Assembly (NCBI GenBank): GCA_963742725.1
Contig: CAVUMX010000003.1
Coordinates: 1,860,001 to 1,924,000 of the forward strand
DNA: 64,000 nt
Direction of reading: 5' to 3'
Source of the DNA: CAVVAL01 sp963742725
GTDB taxonomy: Bacteria; Actinomycetota; Actinomycetes; Mycobacteriales; Cryptosporangiaceae
Shown: piece by piece, positions 43,401 to 50,896 of the stretch
Numbering within the stretch: the first letter of the stretch is position 1
Layout: the number at the start of each line of letters is the position of its first letter
Notes under the pieces: model-generated
Databases searched by the model: none
Told to the model about the DNA's origin: nothing
The model's input: the letters and a program-made list of their open reading frames with translations, nothing else
Position numbers and translations under genes: made by a program

Positions 43401-43862
43401 ATGGCGACCGACGGTTACTCCGAACGTCTCGTCGTGGCGTGGTGGATCTGGCCGTGCGCGCTCGGCGCCGCCGTCCTCATGGCCGCCGAGATCCACCTGG
43501 GCCACGACGGGCTGCGCAGCTGGCTGCCGTACGTGCTGCTGATCCCGGCGACGGCGGCGCTGCTGTGGTGGCTGGGCCGGCTCCAGGTCCGGATCACCGG
43601 CGGGGAGCTGCACGTGGACGACGCCCACATCCCCCTGCGGTACCTCGTCGCCGCCGAACCGCTCGCCGCCGAGGCCAAGCAGGACGCGCTCGGCAGCGGC
43701 CTGCACCCGTTCGCGTTCGTCGTCCACCGCCCGTGGGTGGGCGGCGCGGTCCGGGTCGTCCTGGACGACCCCGCGGACCCGACGCCGTACTGGGTGATCA
43801 GCTCGCGGAACCCGGCAGCTCTGGTCGCGGCCCTGGACCTTCCACTGCCGGCCCGTACCTGA
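43401..43862 (+). CDS. DUF3093 membrane protein
   Basis: A 153-residue protein with two adjacent membrane helices (VAWWIWPCALGAAVLMAAEI and WLPYVLLIPATAALLWWLG) followed by a cytoplasmic beta-rich domain containing LQVRITGGELHVDDAHIPLRYL and YWVISSRNPAALVAAL, as in the DUF3093 family (Rv2698-like). Function unknown. It overlaps the convergent gene downstream by 65 bp. Confidence 0.85.
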   Translation: MATDGYSERLVVAWWIWPCALGAAVLMAAEIHLGHDGLRSWLPYVLLIPATAALLWWLGRLQVRITGGELHVDDAHIPLRYLVAAEPLAAEAKQDALGSGLHPFAFVVHRPWVGGAVRVVLDDPADPTPYWVISSRNPAALVAALDLPLPART

Positions 43863-44586
43863 GTTCGTCGCGGATCTTCTCGCCGAGCGCCTTGGTGGCC
43901 CGGCGGTTGAGTTCGCCGGCCACGGCCGCGCCGGTCAGGAGTGGGCCGAGCGTGGTGAGGTTGCGGCCCATCCGCTTGAGCAGGCGTTCCCGCAGTTCCT
44001 TGCGCAGACCGACGCCGAGGACGGTGCTGAGGCCGCTCCCGGCGTGCATGAGGCTGACGCCGCGCTGTTGCGCCCAGGCGCCGAGAAGCTGAGTGCCCTT
44101 CTCCATCGCCGACCCGCGGACCGGCACGCCGTACGCCTCGTGCAGTTCGGCGATCAGCTTCACCTCGACGGCGACGACCGCGACCGTCTCGGCGGCGATG
44201 AGGACGGGCGCCGTGAGCAGGGTAGGCGGGGCGGCCCATTCGACCGCGGCGACACCGCCGCTGGCCGCGCCGACTCCCAGCGTCGCCCGGGACGCGTTGC
44301 GGATCAGCGCCTCGGCGAGCAGGTCGCCGGTCTTGCCGTCGTGGTGGCGCCGCAGCGTCTCCAGATCGCGGACCGGCAGGTGCGGCGCGATGTCGACGAG
44401 GGCGTCGAGGGCCCACTTGGCGGCAGCGCGCGGCCCGACCAGGAACCGGCGGATGCCTTGGCGCCCGCCACCCGCCGCGCCCGCGAGCCGGCCGAGCAGG
44501 GCACGCCGCTCCTCAGGTTCGACGTCGGACGCGGTCAGGCGTGCGACAGCAGCGGACATTTCGTCCTGCGAGGCCGGTTCGGTCAT
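43798..44586 (-). CDS. Hypothetical protein with central hydrophobic region
   Basis: A 262-residue protein. An N-terminal helical region is followed by a hydrophobic stretch (TLLTAPVLIAAETVAVVAVEVKLIAEL broken by charges, about residues 120-150) and a conserved-looking YGVPVRGSAMEKGTQLL. It ends with two more helical segments (GRNLTTLGPLLTGAAVAGELNRRATKALG). It faintly resembles EcsC-like proteins, but I cannot assign it. Its last 65 bp overlap the DUF3093 gene on the other strand. Confidence 0.6.
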   Translation of the reverse strand: MTEPASQDEMSAAVARLTASDVEPEERRALLGRLAGAAGGGRQGIRRFLVGPRAAAKWALDALVDIAPHLPVRDLETLRRHHDGKTGDLLAEALIRNASRATLGVGAASGGVAAVEWAAPPTLLTAPVLIAAETVAVVAVEVKLIAELHEAYGVPVRGSAMEKGTQLLGAWAQQRGVSLMHAGSGLSTVLGVGLRKELRERLLKRMGRNLTTLGPLLTGAAVAGELNRRATKALGEKIRDELRYGPAVEGPGPRPELPGSAS

Positions 44587-44653
44587 GCCAGCTCCCTCGC
44601 GCGTGTGCGGGCGGGGAGACGGGTCGGTCGTCCGTCTCCCCTTCCAGCATGCG

Positions 44654-44956
44654 TCAAGCAGCGCACTCCCGGCAGACGGGCTGACCGTTGCGCTCGCCGG
44701 CGAGCTGGCTGCGGTGGTGCACCAGGAAGCAGCGAGAGCAGCGGAACTCGTCCGTCTGCATGGGGAGGACCTTCACCGTCAGTTCCTCGCCGGAGAGGTC
44801 GGCGCCGGGAAGTTCGAATCCTTCCGCGACCTCGGCCTCGTCGACGTCGACACTGCCGGACTGTGCCTCGGTCCGCCGGGCCTTCAGCTCCTCCAGGCTG
44901 TCTTCACCCAGATCAGAGTCGTCGGTACGGCGCGGGGCGTCGTAGTCGGTGGCCAT
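44654..44956 (-). CDS. DUF4193 small zinc-ribbon-like protein
   Basis: A 100-residue acidic protein of the actinobacterial DUF4193 family (Rv2699c-like). It begins MATDYDAPRR and ends with two CxxC-type pairs (FRCSRCFLVHH and QPVCRECAA), which probably bind zinc. The ATG at 44956 is chosen because GGGAG lies ten bases upstream and the length fits the family; an ATG four codons earlier sits too close to that site. Confidence 0.88.
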   Translation of the reverse strand: MATDYDAPRRTDDSDLGEDSLEELKARRTEAQSGSVDVDEAEVAEGFELPGADLSGEELTVKVLPMQTDEFRCSRCFLVHHRSQLAGERNGQPVCRECAA

Positions 44957-45082
44957 ATTGGTGTTCATCTCCCGTGTTCGTATCCGCCCGGGGCACTGGG
45001 CGGCTTGAGGCTTCGCCTAACCGCGTCGAAAACTCAATCGACCCGGCGAGCGCGGAACCTTACCGTTTCCAGCGCACCTAAT

Positions 45083-45099
45083 ACGCGCCAGAGGCGCGT
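45083..45099 (+). promoter_or_regulatory. Small hairpin in the rsgA leader region
   Basis: ACGCGCC and GGCGCGT form a perfect 7-bp stem around a 3-nt loop, directly after TAATAC, a possible -10. The rest of the 44957-45129 gap shows nothing distinctive. It may cap the 5' end of the leader transcript or be part of a DNA site. Confidence 0.35.
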
Positions 45100-45129
45100 T
45101 CTGTTCCCGATGTGATGGAGGTGACACCG

Positions 45130-45216
45130 ATGAACGCCGTTCAGTCGACCGGCGCGCTCTCGGTGAGCGCGCACGGTACCCCGTCCCACACGCTTTTGCC
45201 GAGCCTGGCGCGCTGA
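45130..45216 (+). CDS. 28-residue leader peptide upstream of rsgA
   Basis: A short frame (MNAVQSTGALSVSAHGTPSH then TLLPSLAR) with an unusually strong ribosome binding site, GGAGGTGA, five bases before the ATG. It ends 10 nt before a hairpin that covers the rsgA ribosome binding site. The composition (Ser, Ala, Thr, Leu) gives no export signal or membrane helix. The arrangement suggests a translated leader that controls rsgA rather than a functional protein. I do not recognise a family. Confidence 0.45.
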   Translation: MNAVQSTGALSVSAHGTPSHTLLPSLAR

Positions 45217-45226
45217 CACGCTCCAC

Positions 45227-45252
45227 GGCTCCGGCACCCCCTCATCGGAGCC
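45227..45252 (+). promoter_or_regulatory. Hairpin sequestering the rsgA ribosome binding site
   Basis: GGCTCCG (45227-45233) pairs perfectly with CGGAGCC (45246-45252) around a 12-nt loop. The GGAG inside the right arm (45247-45250) is the ribosome binding site for the ATG at 45258. Formation of this stem should hide it, and ribosomes ending the upstream leader ORF would be placed to disturb it. Confidence 0.6.
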
Positions 45253-45257
45253 TCACC

Positions 45258-46295
45258 ATGTCTTTGCCATTCAGTTCTGACCTTTCCGGACTCGGTTGGT
45301 CGTCCCACTGGGCCGACCTCGCCGCGGCCACCGCATTCCCCACCGCCCGCCCCGGACGCGTTATCCGGACCGATCGCGCGCATTGCGTCGTTCAGGCCGG
45401 ATCCGGGCAGGTCCACGCCGGTTTCGCCGAACATCTCGAGCCGTCCCCGACAACCGGGGACTGGGTTCTTCTCGACGGCGCCCGGATCGTCGACGTTCTA
45501 CCCCGCCGGACGGCGTTCACCCGTGGCGCCGGCCGCAACGACGCCCGCGCCCAGGTGCTCGCGGCCAACCTGGACGTCGTGGCGGTGCTGCACGCCCTGT
45601 CCGCGGCGCCGAACCTCGGTCGCATCGAACGCCTCACGGCGCTCGCCTGGGCCAGCGGCGCCGAGCCGGCGGTCGTCCTGAGCAAGTCCGACCTGTCCGG
45701 CGACCCGGACGGCGACGTCGCCGAGGTCGCGGCGGCCTGCCCCGGCGTCGAGGTGGTCGCGGTCAGCACCGTGGCCGGCACCGGCCTGGACGCGCTCCGG
45801 GCGTTGCTGCCGGCCGGGGCGACGGGCGCCTTCATCGGACCGTCCGGCGTCGGCAAGTCCAGCCTGGTCAACGCCCTGGCCGGCGAGGAACTGCTCGCCA
45901 CCGGGGAGATCCGGGAGGACGGCAAGGGCCGGCACACGTCCGTCACCCGCGAACTGGTGCCCCTGCCGTGGGGCGCGGTCGTCATCGACACCCCTGGGCT
46001 GCGCGGCGTCCAGCTGTGGGACGCCGCCGAGGGCGTCGAGGCGACGTTCGCCGACATCGTCGAACTCGCCGGGCACTGCAAGTTCGGCGACTGCCAGCAC
46101 CACGCGGAACCCGGCTGCGCCGTCCGTGCGGCCATCGCGGCCGGCACGATCAGCCCGCGGCGGCTGGAGAGCTACGAGAAGCTCCAGCGCGAACAGGCGT
46201 GGCTCGCCGGCCGGTACGACGCCCGGCTGCGCGCCGAGCAGCGGGCCAAGTGGAAGGCCCTGGTCAAGGCCAACCGCAGCCGACCGGCCCGTTAG
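45258..46295 (+). CDS. rsgA: Ribosome small-subunit-dependent GTPase RsgA
   Basis: GTPase that acts late in 30S subunit maturation. The 345-residue protein has the circularly permuted GTPase order: OB-fold (about residues 30-85), G4 VVLSKSD, G1 FIGPSGVGKSSLVN, a switch with GKGRHTSVTRELV, G3 VVIDTPGLRG, then a zinc-binding tail with CKFGDCQHHAEPGC. Expression is probably controlled by the leader peptide and hairpin just upstream. It lies between DUF4193 and cei, an insertion relative to Mycobacterium. Confidence 0.95.
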   Translation: MSLPFSSDLSGLGWSSHWADLAAATAFPTARPGRVIRTDRAHCVVQAGSGQVHAGFAEHLEPSPTTGDWVLLDGARIVDVLPRRTAFTRGAGRNDARAQVLAANLDVVAVLHALSAAPNLGRIERLTALAWASGAEPAVVLSKSDLSGDPDGDVAEVAAACPGVEVVAVSTVAGTGLDALRALLPAGATGAFIGPSGVGKSSLVNALAGEELLATGEIREDGKGRHTSVTRELVPLPWGAVVIDTPGLRGVQLWDAAEGVEATFADIVELAGHCKFGDCQHHAEPGCAVRAAIAAGTISPRRLESYEKLQREQAWLAGRYDARLRAEQRAKWKALVKANRSRPAR

Positions 46296-46337
46296 CTGTA
46301 GTGCAAGACCGACGGACGGGCCGGCGGAACGCTCCGC

Positions 46338-46343
46338 TAGCGT
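46338..46343 (+). promoter_or_regulatory. -10 (TAGCGT) of a probable leaderless promoter
   Basis: TAGCGT ends 7 nt before the ATG at 46351 of the phosphotransferase-family gene, with no ribosome binding site between. It suggests a transcript separate from rsgA. Confidence 0.5.
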
Positions 46344-46350
46344 CAGGCCG

Positions 46351-47403
46351 ATGAGCAGCCTCTCGACGGGAGCCGACCCGAACGTGGTCGGGCCCTACCT
46401 CGCGTCCGTGCTGGGCGACACCGCCTGGACGGAGTCCGAGGTGGGCCTGATCAGCGGCGGCAAGTCCAACCTGACGTACCTCGTGACCAGCGGCGCCGGC
46501 CAGGTCGTCCTGCGGCGCCCGCCGCTGGGGCACATCCTGGCGACGGCGCACGACGTGGCCCGCGAACACCGGGTGATCGCCGGTCTCGCCGGGACGGGCG
46601 TTCCGGTCCCCGAGGCGCTGCACCTGTGCACTGACGAGACGGTGCTGGGCGCGCCGTTCCTGGTCATGGAGTACGTCCGGGGCCCGATCGCCCGGGACGG
46701 GCTGCCGGCCGGGTACGCCGACGCGCCCGAGCAGCGGCGGGCGATCGCCGACGGGCTCGTGGACACCCTGGCGGCGATCCACGCCGTCGAACCGGGCGCC
46801 GTGGGCCTCGGCGGCTTCGGCAAGCCCGAGGGCTACCTGGCCCGACAGGTGTCGCGCTGGGTACGCCAGTGGGAGGCCACGCCGGGCGAGCCGCTGCCTG
46901 AGCTGGACGACCTCGCGAAGGCGCTCGCCGGCTCGGTACCCGCCGGGGAGAGCGGCCCGATCGTGCACGGCGACTTCCGGCTCGACAACACCGTCCTCGA
47001 CCCGGAGCGGCCGGGCCGGATCGCGGCGGTGCTCGACTGGGAGATGTCCACCCTCGGCGATCCGCTCGCCGACCTGGGACTGATGCTCGTCTACTGGGCG
47101 CAGGCCGACGACGGTCCGACCCGGCGCTCGGCGGTGCTGGTCTCCCAGACCACTCGCCTCGACGGCTTCCCGAGCCGCGCCGAGATCGCCGCCCGGTACG
47201 GCGCCGCGAGCGGCCGGGACCTCTCGGACCTCCCCTGGTACGTCGCGTTCGGGTGCTTCAAACTGGCTGTGGTCGTCGCCGGGGTGGCGGCGCGGGTCAA
47301 GGCCGGCGCGATGGTCGGCGACGGGTTCGAGGGTGCCGGCGACGCGCTCGCGCCGCTCGTCACGCTCGGTCACGAAACGCTGCGGTCGAACGCTGTCGAC
47401 TGA
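46351..47403 (+). CDS. APH-like phosphotransferase family protein
   Basis: A 350-residue protein with the aminoglycoside-phosphotransferase/choline-kinase fold: GGKSNLTYLVTSGAGQVVLRR in the N-lobe, the Brenner motif HGDFRLDNTVLD, and the metal-binding VLDWEMSTLGDPLADLG. The version with DWEMSTLGDP belongs to the large group linked to acyl-CoA dehydrogenases (ACAD10/11-like, hydroxy-acyl-CoA kinases) rather than to antibiotic resistance. No such dehydrogenase gene is adjacent, so the substrate is open. Confidence 0.85.
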   Translation: MSSLSTGADPNVVGPYLASVLGDTAWTESEVGLISGGKSNLTYLVTSGAGQVVLRRPPLGHILATAHDVAREHRVIAGLAGTGVPVPEALHLCTDETVLGAPFLVMEYVRGPIARDGLPAGYADAPEQRRAIADGLVDTLAAIHAVEPGAVGLGGFGKPEGYLARQVSRWVRQWEATPGEPLPELDDLAKALAGSVPAGESGPIVHGDFRLDNTVLDPERPGRIAAVLDWEMSTLGDPLADLGLMLVYWAQADDGPTRRSAVLVSQTTRLDGFPSRAEIAARYGAASGRDLSDLPWYVAFGCFKLAVVVAGVAARVKAGAMVGDGFEGAGDALAPLVTLGHETLRSNAVD

Positions 47404-47451
47404 CAACATTCCGACACCCCGGCCTTGCTGAATCGGGTGGCGGAGGAGCGT

Positions 47452-47457
47452 TACCCT
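47452..47457 (+). promoter_or_regulatory. -10 (TACCCT) of the cei transcript
   Basis: TACCCT lies 6 nt before an ATG at 47464 that opens an 8-codon uORF, and 29 nt before the cei ATG. This predicts a transcript that begins with the uORF start codon. Confidence 0.5.
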
Positions 47458-47463
47458 CTGTCC

Positions 47464-47490
47464 ATGTTCGTCACCGGGAGCGTTCGATGA
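47464..47490 (+). CDS. Leaderless uORF of eight codons before cei
   Basis: The frame reads MFVTGSVR and its TGA overlaps the ATG of cei (ATGA). With the -10 six bases upstream, it should be translated from the very 5' end of the mRNA and hand ribosomes to cei. The peptide itself has no visible function. Confidence 0.4.
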   Translation: MFVTGSVR

Positions 47491-48002
47491 GTCTCGCGCG
47501 GGTCCGGGCGCTGATGGTCATCGGCGTCCTGGCGATTGTCGCCTTGTCCACCGTCGTCTGGGCCATCGTCAAGGACGGCCAGACCTCGACCACCAGCCAG
47601 GCCGACACCTGCTCCGAGGAGCAGAAGGTGCAGACGGCCATCCCGCCGGCCGCCTCGGTCAAGCTCCAGGTGCTCAACGCCACGGACCGCGAGGGCCTCG
47701 CCGGGCAGGCCAAGAGCCAGCTCAACGCGGCCGGGTTCCGCAACATCACGCTCGGGAACGCGTCCGACGCGGTCGAGGCCACCGCCGAGGTCCGGTACGG
47801 GCCCGCCGGCGTCGGGGCGGCCTACCTGGTGCGGGCGCACGTCAAGAACTCCACCGCCTCGCCGGACGACCGCAAGGACGCCTCGGTCACGCTGATCCTC
47901 GGCAACGACTACACCACGGTGAACGTCACCCCCGCGGACGAGCTGCAGGGCGAACTGGACCGGCTCGGCAAGCCCGAGTACGACGGCGAAGCCGGCTGCT
48001 GA
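47487..48002 (+). CDS. cei: Envelope integrity protein Cei (LytR_C domain)
   Basis: A 171-residue membrane-anchored protein with one N-terminal helix (ALMVIGVLAIVALSTVVWAIV) and an external LytR C-terminal domain: VKLQVLNATDREGLAGQAKSQL, GFRNITLGNASDAVEA, then AEVRYGP. The Mycobacterium homologue Rv2700 is needed for cell envelope integrity and sits beside suhB, as here. The ATG at 47487 follows GGGAG at eight bases and overlaps the uORF stop. Confidence 0.85.
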   Translation: MSLARVRALMVIGVLAIVALSTVVWAIVKDGQTSTTSQADTCSEEQKVQTAIPPAASVKLQVLNATDREGLAGQAKSQLNAAGFRNITLGNASDAVEATAEVRYGPAGVGAAYLVRAHVKNSTASPDDRKDASVTLILGNDYTTVNVTPADELQGELDRLGKPEYDGEAGC

Positions 48003-48035
48003 CCGGCGTCTGGCGAGCGCATCGCCGCCCGACGG

Positions 48036-48100
48036 AACCGGACTATGCGGGATCCCGTCCTGAAACCGGGCGCGGGATACCCCGATAACCCCGACAGTTG
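48036..48100 (+). repeat. 65-bp dispersed repeat, copy C
   Basis: Third copy, again between convergent genes (cei and the inositol monophosphatase). It keeps the invariant end CCCCGATAACCCCGACAGTT and the start AACCGGACT, with some changes in the middle. A GC-rich simple tract follows to 48162. Confidence 0.85.
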
Positions 48101-48162
48101 ACGAGCGCCCGGCGCGCGGCGGCGCGGGCGCGGGGCGGGCGCGGGGCGGCGGGGCGCGGGCG

Positions 48163-48960
48163 TCAGGGCGTGGCGTGGAGTTCGACGAGGCGGTCGTGCA
48201 GGGCCTTGTGCAGCGCGGGCGGGGCGGCGAGCGTCATCGCCTCCCCGGCCGGTTCGCCGCGCAGGCCGGTGACCAGCACGCCGGCCTCCTCGGCGATGAG
48301 CCCGCCGGCCGCGCGGTCCCAGGGGTTGAGCCCCCGCTCGTAGTAGGCGTCCAGGCGGCCTTCGGCGACGAAGCACAGGTCGAGCGCCGCAGACCCGAAC
48401 CGCCTGATGTCCCGGACCTCCGGCAGCAACGCCGCCACGACCCCTGCCTGCTCCGCACGCCGGCCGGCGTCGTAGCCGAAGCCGGTGCCGAGCAGCGCCG
48501 CCTCCACACTGGAGGCGCGGGGCCCGGTGAGGCGCTGCCCGTCCCGCCAGGCGCCGCCGCCGCGCGTGGCGGTCCACTCCTCGCCGCTCGCCGGGTTGTG
48601 GACGACACCGGCCACCACGACCCCGTCGACCTCGGCCGCCAGCGACACGGCGTACTGGGGCAGTCCGTAGACGTAGTTCACCGTCCCGTCGATCGGGTCG
48701 AGCAGCCAGCGGACGCCGCTCTCCCCTGCCGAGGCGCCGCCCTCCTCGCCGAGCACGGCGTCGTCCGGGCGCGCCGCGCGCAGTCCGGCGACGACGAGTT
48801 CCTCGCTGGCGCGGTCGGCGGCGGTCACCAGATCGGTCGGCGTCGACTTGCTGCCGGTCTCCGGCAACCCGCCGGAGCGGAGATCGGCGGCCAGCCGGCC
48901 CGCGGCCCGTGCCAGGTCGACGGCGAGAACGAGCAGGTCATGGGGGTCGGGGTGGGTCAT
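48163..48960 (-). CDS. suhB: Inositol-1-monophosphatase family protein
   Basis: Mg-dependent phosphatase of 265 residues, probably dephosphorylating inositol-1-phosphate for phosphatidylinositol and mycothiol synthesis. Metal motifs: GEEGG (VLGEEGGASAG), LLDPIDGTVNYVYGLP and WDRAAGGLIAEEAG. Position next to sigA and cei matches suhB in Mycobacterium; other IMPase-family roles (for example histidinol-phosphatase) cannot be excluded. The ATG at 48960 begins a typical N-terminus (MTHPDPHDLLVLAVDLA). Confidence 0.9.
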   Translation of the reverse strand: MTHPDPHDLLVLAVDLARAAGRLAADLRSGGLPETGSKSTPTDLVTAADRASEELVVAGLRAARPDDAVLGEEGGASAGESGVRWLLDPIDGTVNYVYGLPQYAVSLAAEVDGVVVAGVVHNPASGEEWTATRGGGAWRDGQRLTGPRASSVEAALLGTGFGYDAGRRAEQAGVVAALLPEVRDIRRFGSAALDLCFVAEGRLDAYYERGLNPWDRAAGGLIAEEAGVLVTGLRGEPAGEAMTLAAPPALHKALHDRLVELHATP

Positions 48961-49237
48961 GACACCCAGTCTGCCCGAGCGCGACGCGCCGGTCGCTGTG
49001 ACTGCGAAGGTGGCGGGGCCGACGTACCGTAGAGGGGATCTGGGCGCGGCCACCAGCCTCGAGAACCGGATCTTTGCCTACGCAGCAAAAGTCTCAGCAG
49101 ACACGGAGTTACAATTCCTTGCCATCCCCCCCGGTCGCAGCCACGGCCCGGAGGGGATTCCCCGAATCAGCTCGCCCGGCCGGCCCCTCCGGTCGGTCCG
49201 GCGCGTCCCGTACGCGCCAACACGTGGAAGGTCGTTC
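48961..49237. promoter_or_regulatory. suhB / sigA divergent intergenic region
   Basis: A 277-bp gap that must hold the sigA promoter(s) and a long leader. A relatively AT-rich patch around 49070-49120 includes TACAAT (49110-49115), a good -10 that would give a leader of about 115 nt; no matching -35 is obvious. Towards suhB, CAGACT seven bases before the ATG is a weak leaderless -10. Confidence 0.4.
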
Positions 49238-50815
49238 GTGACAACCGCTGACCGCATTCCCGCACGACCCGACGTCGTCCGATCGCTCGTGGAGTCGCTC
49301 ACGGAGCACGCCCAGCCCACCGGCTCCATCACCTCGGCGCAGGTGGCGAGGGTGCTCGGCGAGGCCGGTGTCAGCACGGCGCAGGGCAAGAAGATCCTCC
49401 AGGGGCTGAGTGCCTCCGGGGTGACCGTGATCGTGGACGGCTCGGCGGACACCCGCCCGCGCCGTACCCGGGTGGCTGCTGCCCGCTCGTCCACCACGCC
49501 GGCGTCCAAGGCCGCCACCGCGAAGGCCACGCCCAAGGCCGCCACCGCGAAGGCGACCGCCGAGGCGGCCGAGCCGAGGAAGGCAGCACCGGCGAAGAAG
49601 GCAGCCGCGAAGGCGGCGCCCGCCAAGGCGACCGACGCGGCCGCGACGCCTGAGGAAGCCGCGGCGAAGGCCGCGGCGAAGAAGGCTCCCGCCAAGAAGG
49701 CGCCGGCGAAGAAGGCAGCCGCCGGCAAGGGCGAGACCCCCGCTGCGGGCGAGCCCGGCAAGGAAGGTCCCGCCGGCGAGCCCGTCGTCGTGGCCGAGGG
49801 CGAGACGGCGGCCGAGGAGGAGGACTTCTCCTGGGACGACGAGGACGAGGAGTCGGAGGCGCTCAAGCAGGCCCGGCGCGACGCCGAGCTCACCGCCTCC
49901 GCCGACTCCGTCCGCGCCTACCTCAAGCAGATCGGCAAGGTCGCGCTGCTCAACGCCGAGGAGGAGGTGGACCTCGCCAAGCGGATCGAGGCCGGCCTCT
50001 ACGCCTCGGAGCGGCTGCGCCAGATCGAGGACGCCGGGCAGAAGCTCACGCCGCAGATGCGCCGCGACCTGAACTGGATCGTCCGCGACGGCGAGCGCGC
50101 CAAGAACCACCTGCTGGAGGCCAACCTCCGTCTCGTGGTGTCGCTGGCCAAGCGCTACACCGGCCGCGGCATGGCGTTCCTGGACCTGATCCAGGAGGGC
50201 AACCTGGGTCTGATCCGCGCGGTCGAGAAGTTCGACTACACCAAGGGCTACAAGTTCTCGACGTACGCCACGTGGTGGATCCGCCAGGCGATCACCCGCG
50301 CCATGGCCGACCAGGCCCGCACCATCCGTATACCGGTGCACATGGTCGAGGTCATCAACAAGCTCGGCCGCATACAGCGCGAACTGCTCCAGGACCTGGG
50401 CCGCGAGCCCACCCCGGAAGAGCTCGCCAAGGAAATGGACATCACCCCGGAGAAGGTCCTCGAGATCCAGCAGTACGCCCGGGAGCCGATCTCGCTCGAC
50501 CAGACGATCGGTGACGAGGGCGACAGCCAGCTCGGCGACTTCATCGAGGACTCCGAGGCCGTCGTCGCGGTGGACGCGGTGTCGTTCACGCTGCTCCAGG
50601 ACCAGCTCTCCTCGGTGCTCCAGACGCTGTCCGAGCGCGAGGCCGGCGTGGTGCGGCTGCGGTTCGGTCTCGCCGACGGCCAGCCCCGCACGCTGGACGA
50701 GATCGGCCAGGTCTACGGCGTGACCCGGGAGCGGATCCGCCAGATCGAGTCGAAGACGATGAGCAAGCTGCGTCACCCGTCGCGCTCGCAGGTCCTGCGC
50801 GACTACCTGGACTGA
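49238..50815 (+). CDS. sigA: Primary sigma factor (SigA/HrdB)
   Basis: Main housekeeping sigma factor, 525 residues. Region 1.1-like start (VRSLVESLTEHAQPTGSITS), a long Lys/Ala/Pro-rich segment (about 75-175) and an acidic stretch (EEEDFSWDDEDEESE) precede the conserved core: region 1.2 (SVRAYLKQIGKVALLNAEEE), 2.1-2.4 (LRLVVSLAKRYTGRG, STYATWWIRQAITRAMADQ), region 3, and the region 4.2 helix-turn-helix (TLDEIGQVYGVTRERIRQIE). The Lys/Ala extension is typical of HrdB in high-GC actinobacteria. The GTG at 49238 has GGAAGG six bases upstream. RbpA, encoded at 15.5 kb, is its partner. Confidence 0.97.
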   Translation: MTTADRIPARPDVVRSLVESLTEHAQPTGSITSAQVARVLGEAGVSTAQGKKILQGLSASGVTVIVDGSADTRPRRTRVAAARSSTTPASKAATAKATPKAATAKATAEAAEPRKAAPAKKAAAKAAPAKATDAAATPEEAAAKAAAKKAPAKKAPAKKAAAGKGETPAAGEPGKEGPAGEPVVVAEGETAAEEEDFSWDDEDEESEALKQARRDAELTASADSVRAYLKQIGKVALLNAEEEVDLAKRIEAGLYASERLRQIEDAGQKLTPQMRRDLNWIVRDGERAKNHLLEANLRLVVSLAKRYTGRGMAFLDLIQEGNLGLIRAVEKFDYTKGYKFSTYATWWIRQAITRAMADQARTIRIPVHMVEVINKLGRIQRELLQDLGREPTPEELAKEMDITPEKVLEIQQYAREPISLDQTIGDEGDSQLGDFIEDSEAVVAVDAVSFTLLQDQLSSVLQTLSEREAGVVRLRFGLADGQPRTLDEIGQVYGVTRERIRQIESKTMSKLRHPSRSQVLRDYLD

Positions 50816-50829
50816 GGCTAGCGAGTCAG

Positions 50830-50867
50830 AAGGCCCGCGACCTGCGTGTATGCAGGTCGCGGGCCTT
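50830..50867 (+). terminator. Intrinsic terminator of sigA
   Basis: A perfect 16-bp stem (AAGGCCCGCGACCTGC / GCAGGTCGCGGGCCTT) with a 6-nt loop and a T-rich tail (TTCTT) 14 bp after the sigA stop. It also lies beyond the 3' end of the convergent GH27 pseudogene. Confidence 0.93.
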
Positions 50868-50896
50868 TTCTTGGGCTGGTGGGCACCGGCACCGTC

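Noticed and set aside
46351..47403. Antibiotic resistance phosphotransferase
   Set aside because: The Brenner motif is shared, but the DWEMSTLGDP signature belongs to the acyl-CoA-dehydrogenase-linked kinase group, not to aminoglycoside kinases.
34753..48100. The 65-bp repeats as ends of one composite transposon
   Set aside because: Copies are internal to a conserved housekeeping block, vary in orientation, and no transposase or target duplication is seen.
49109..50776. Long antisense frame opposite sigA
   Set aside because: Low-complexity Leu/Arg/Gly composition produced by the Lys/Ala-rich sigA sequence; no start signal or motif.
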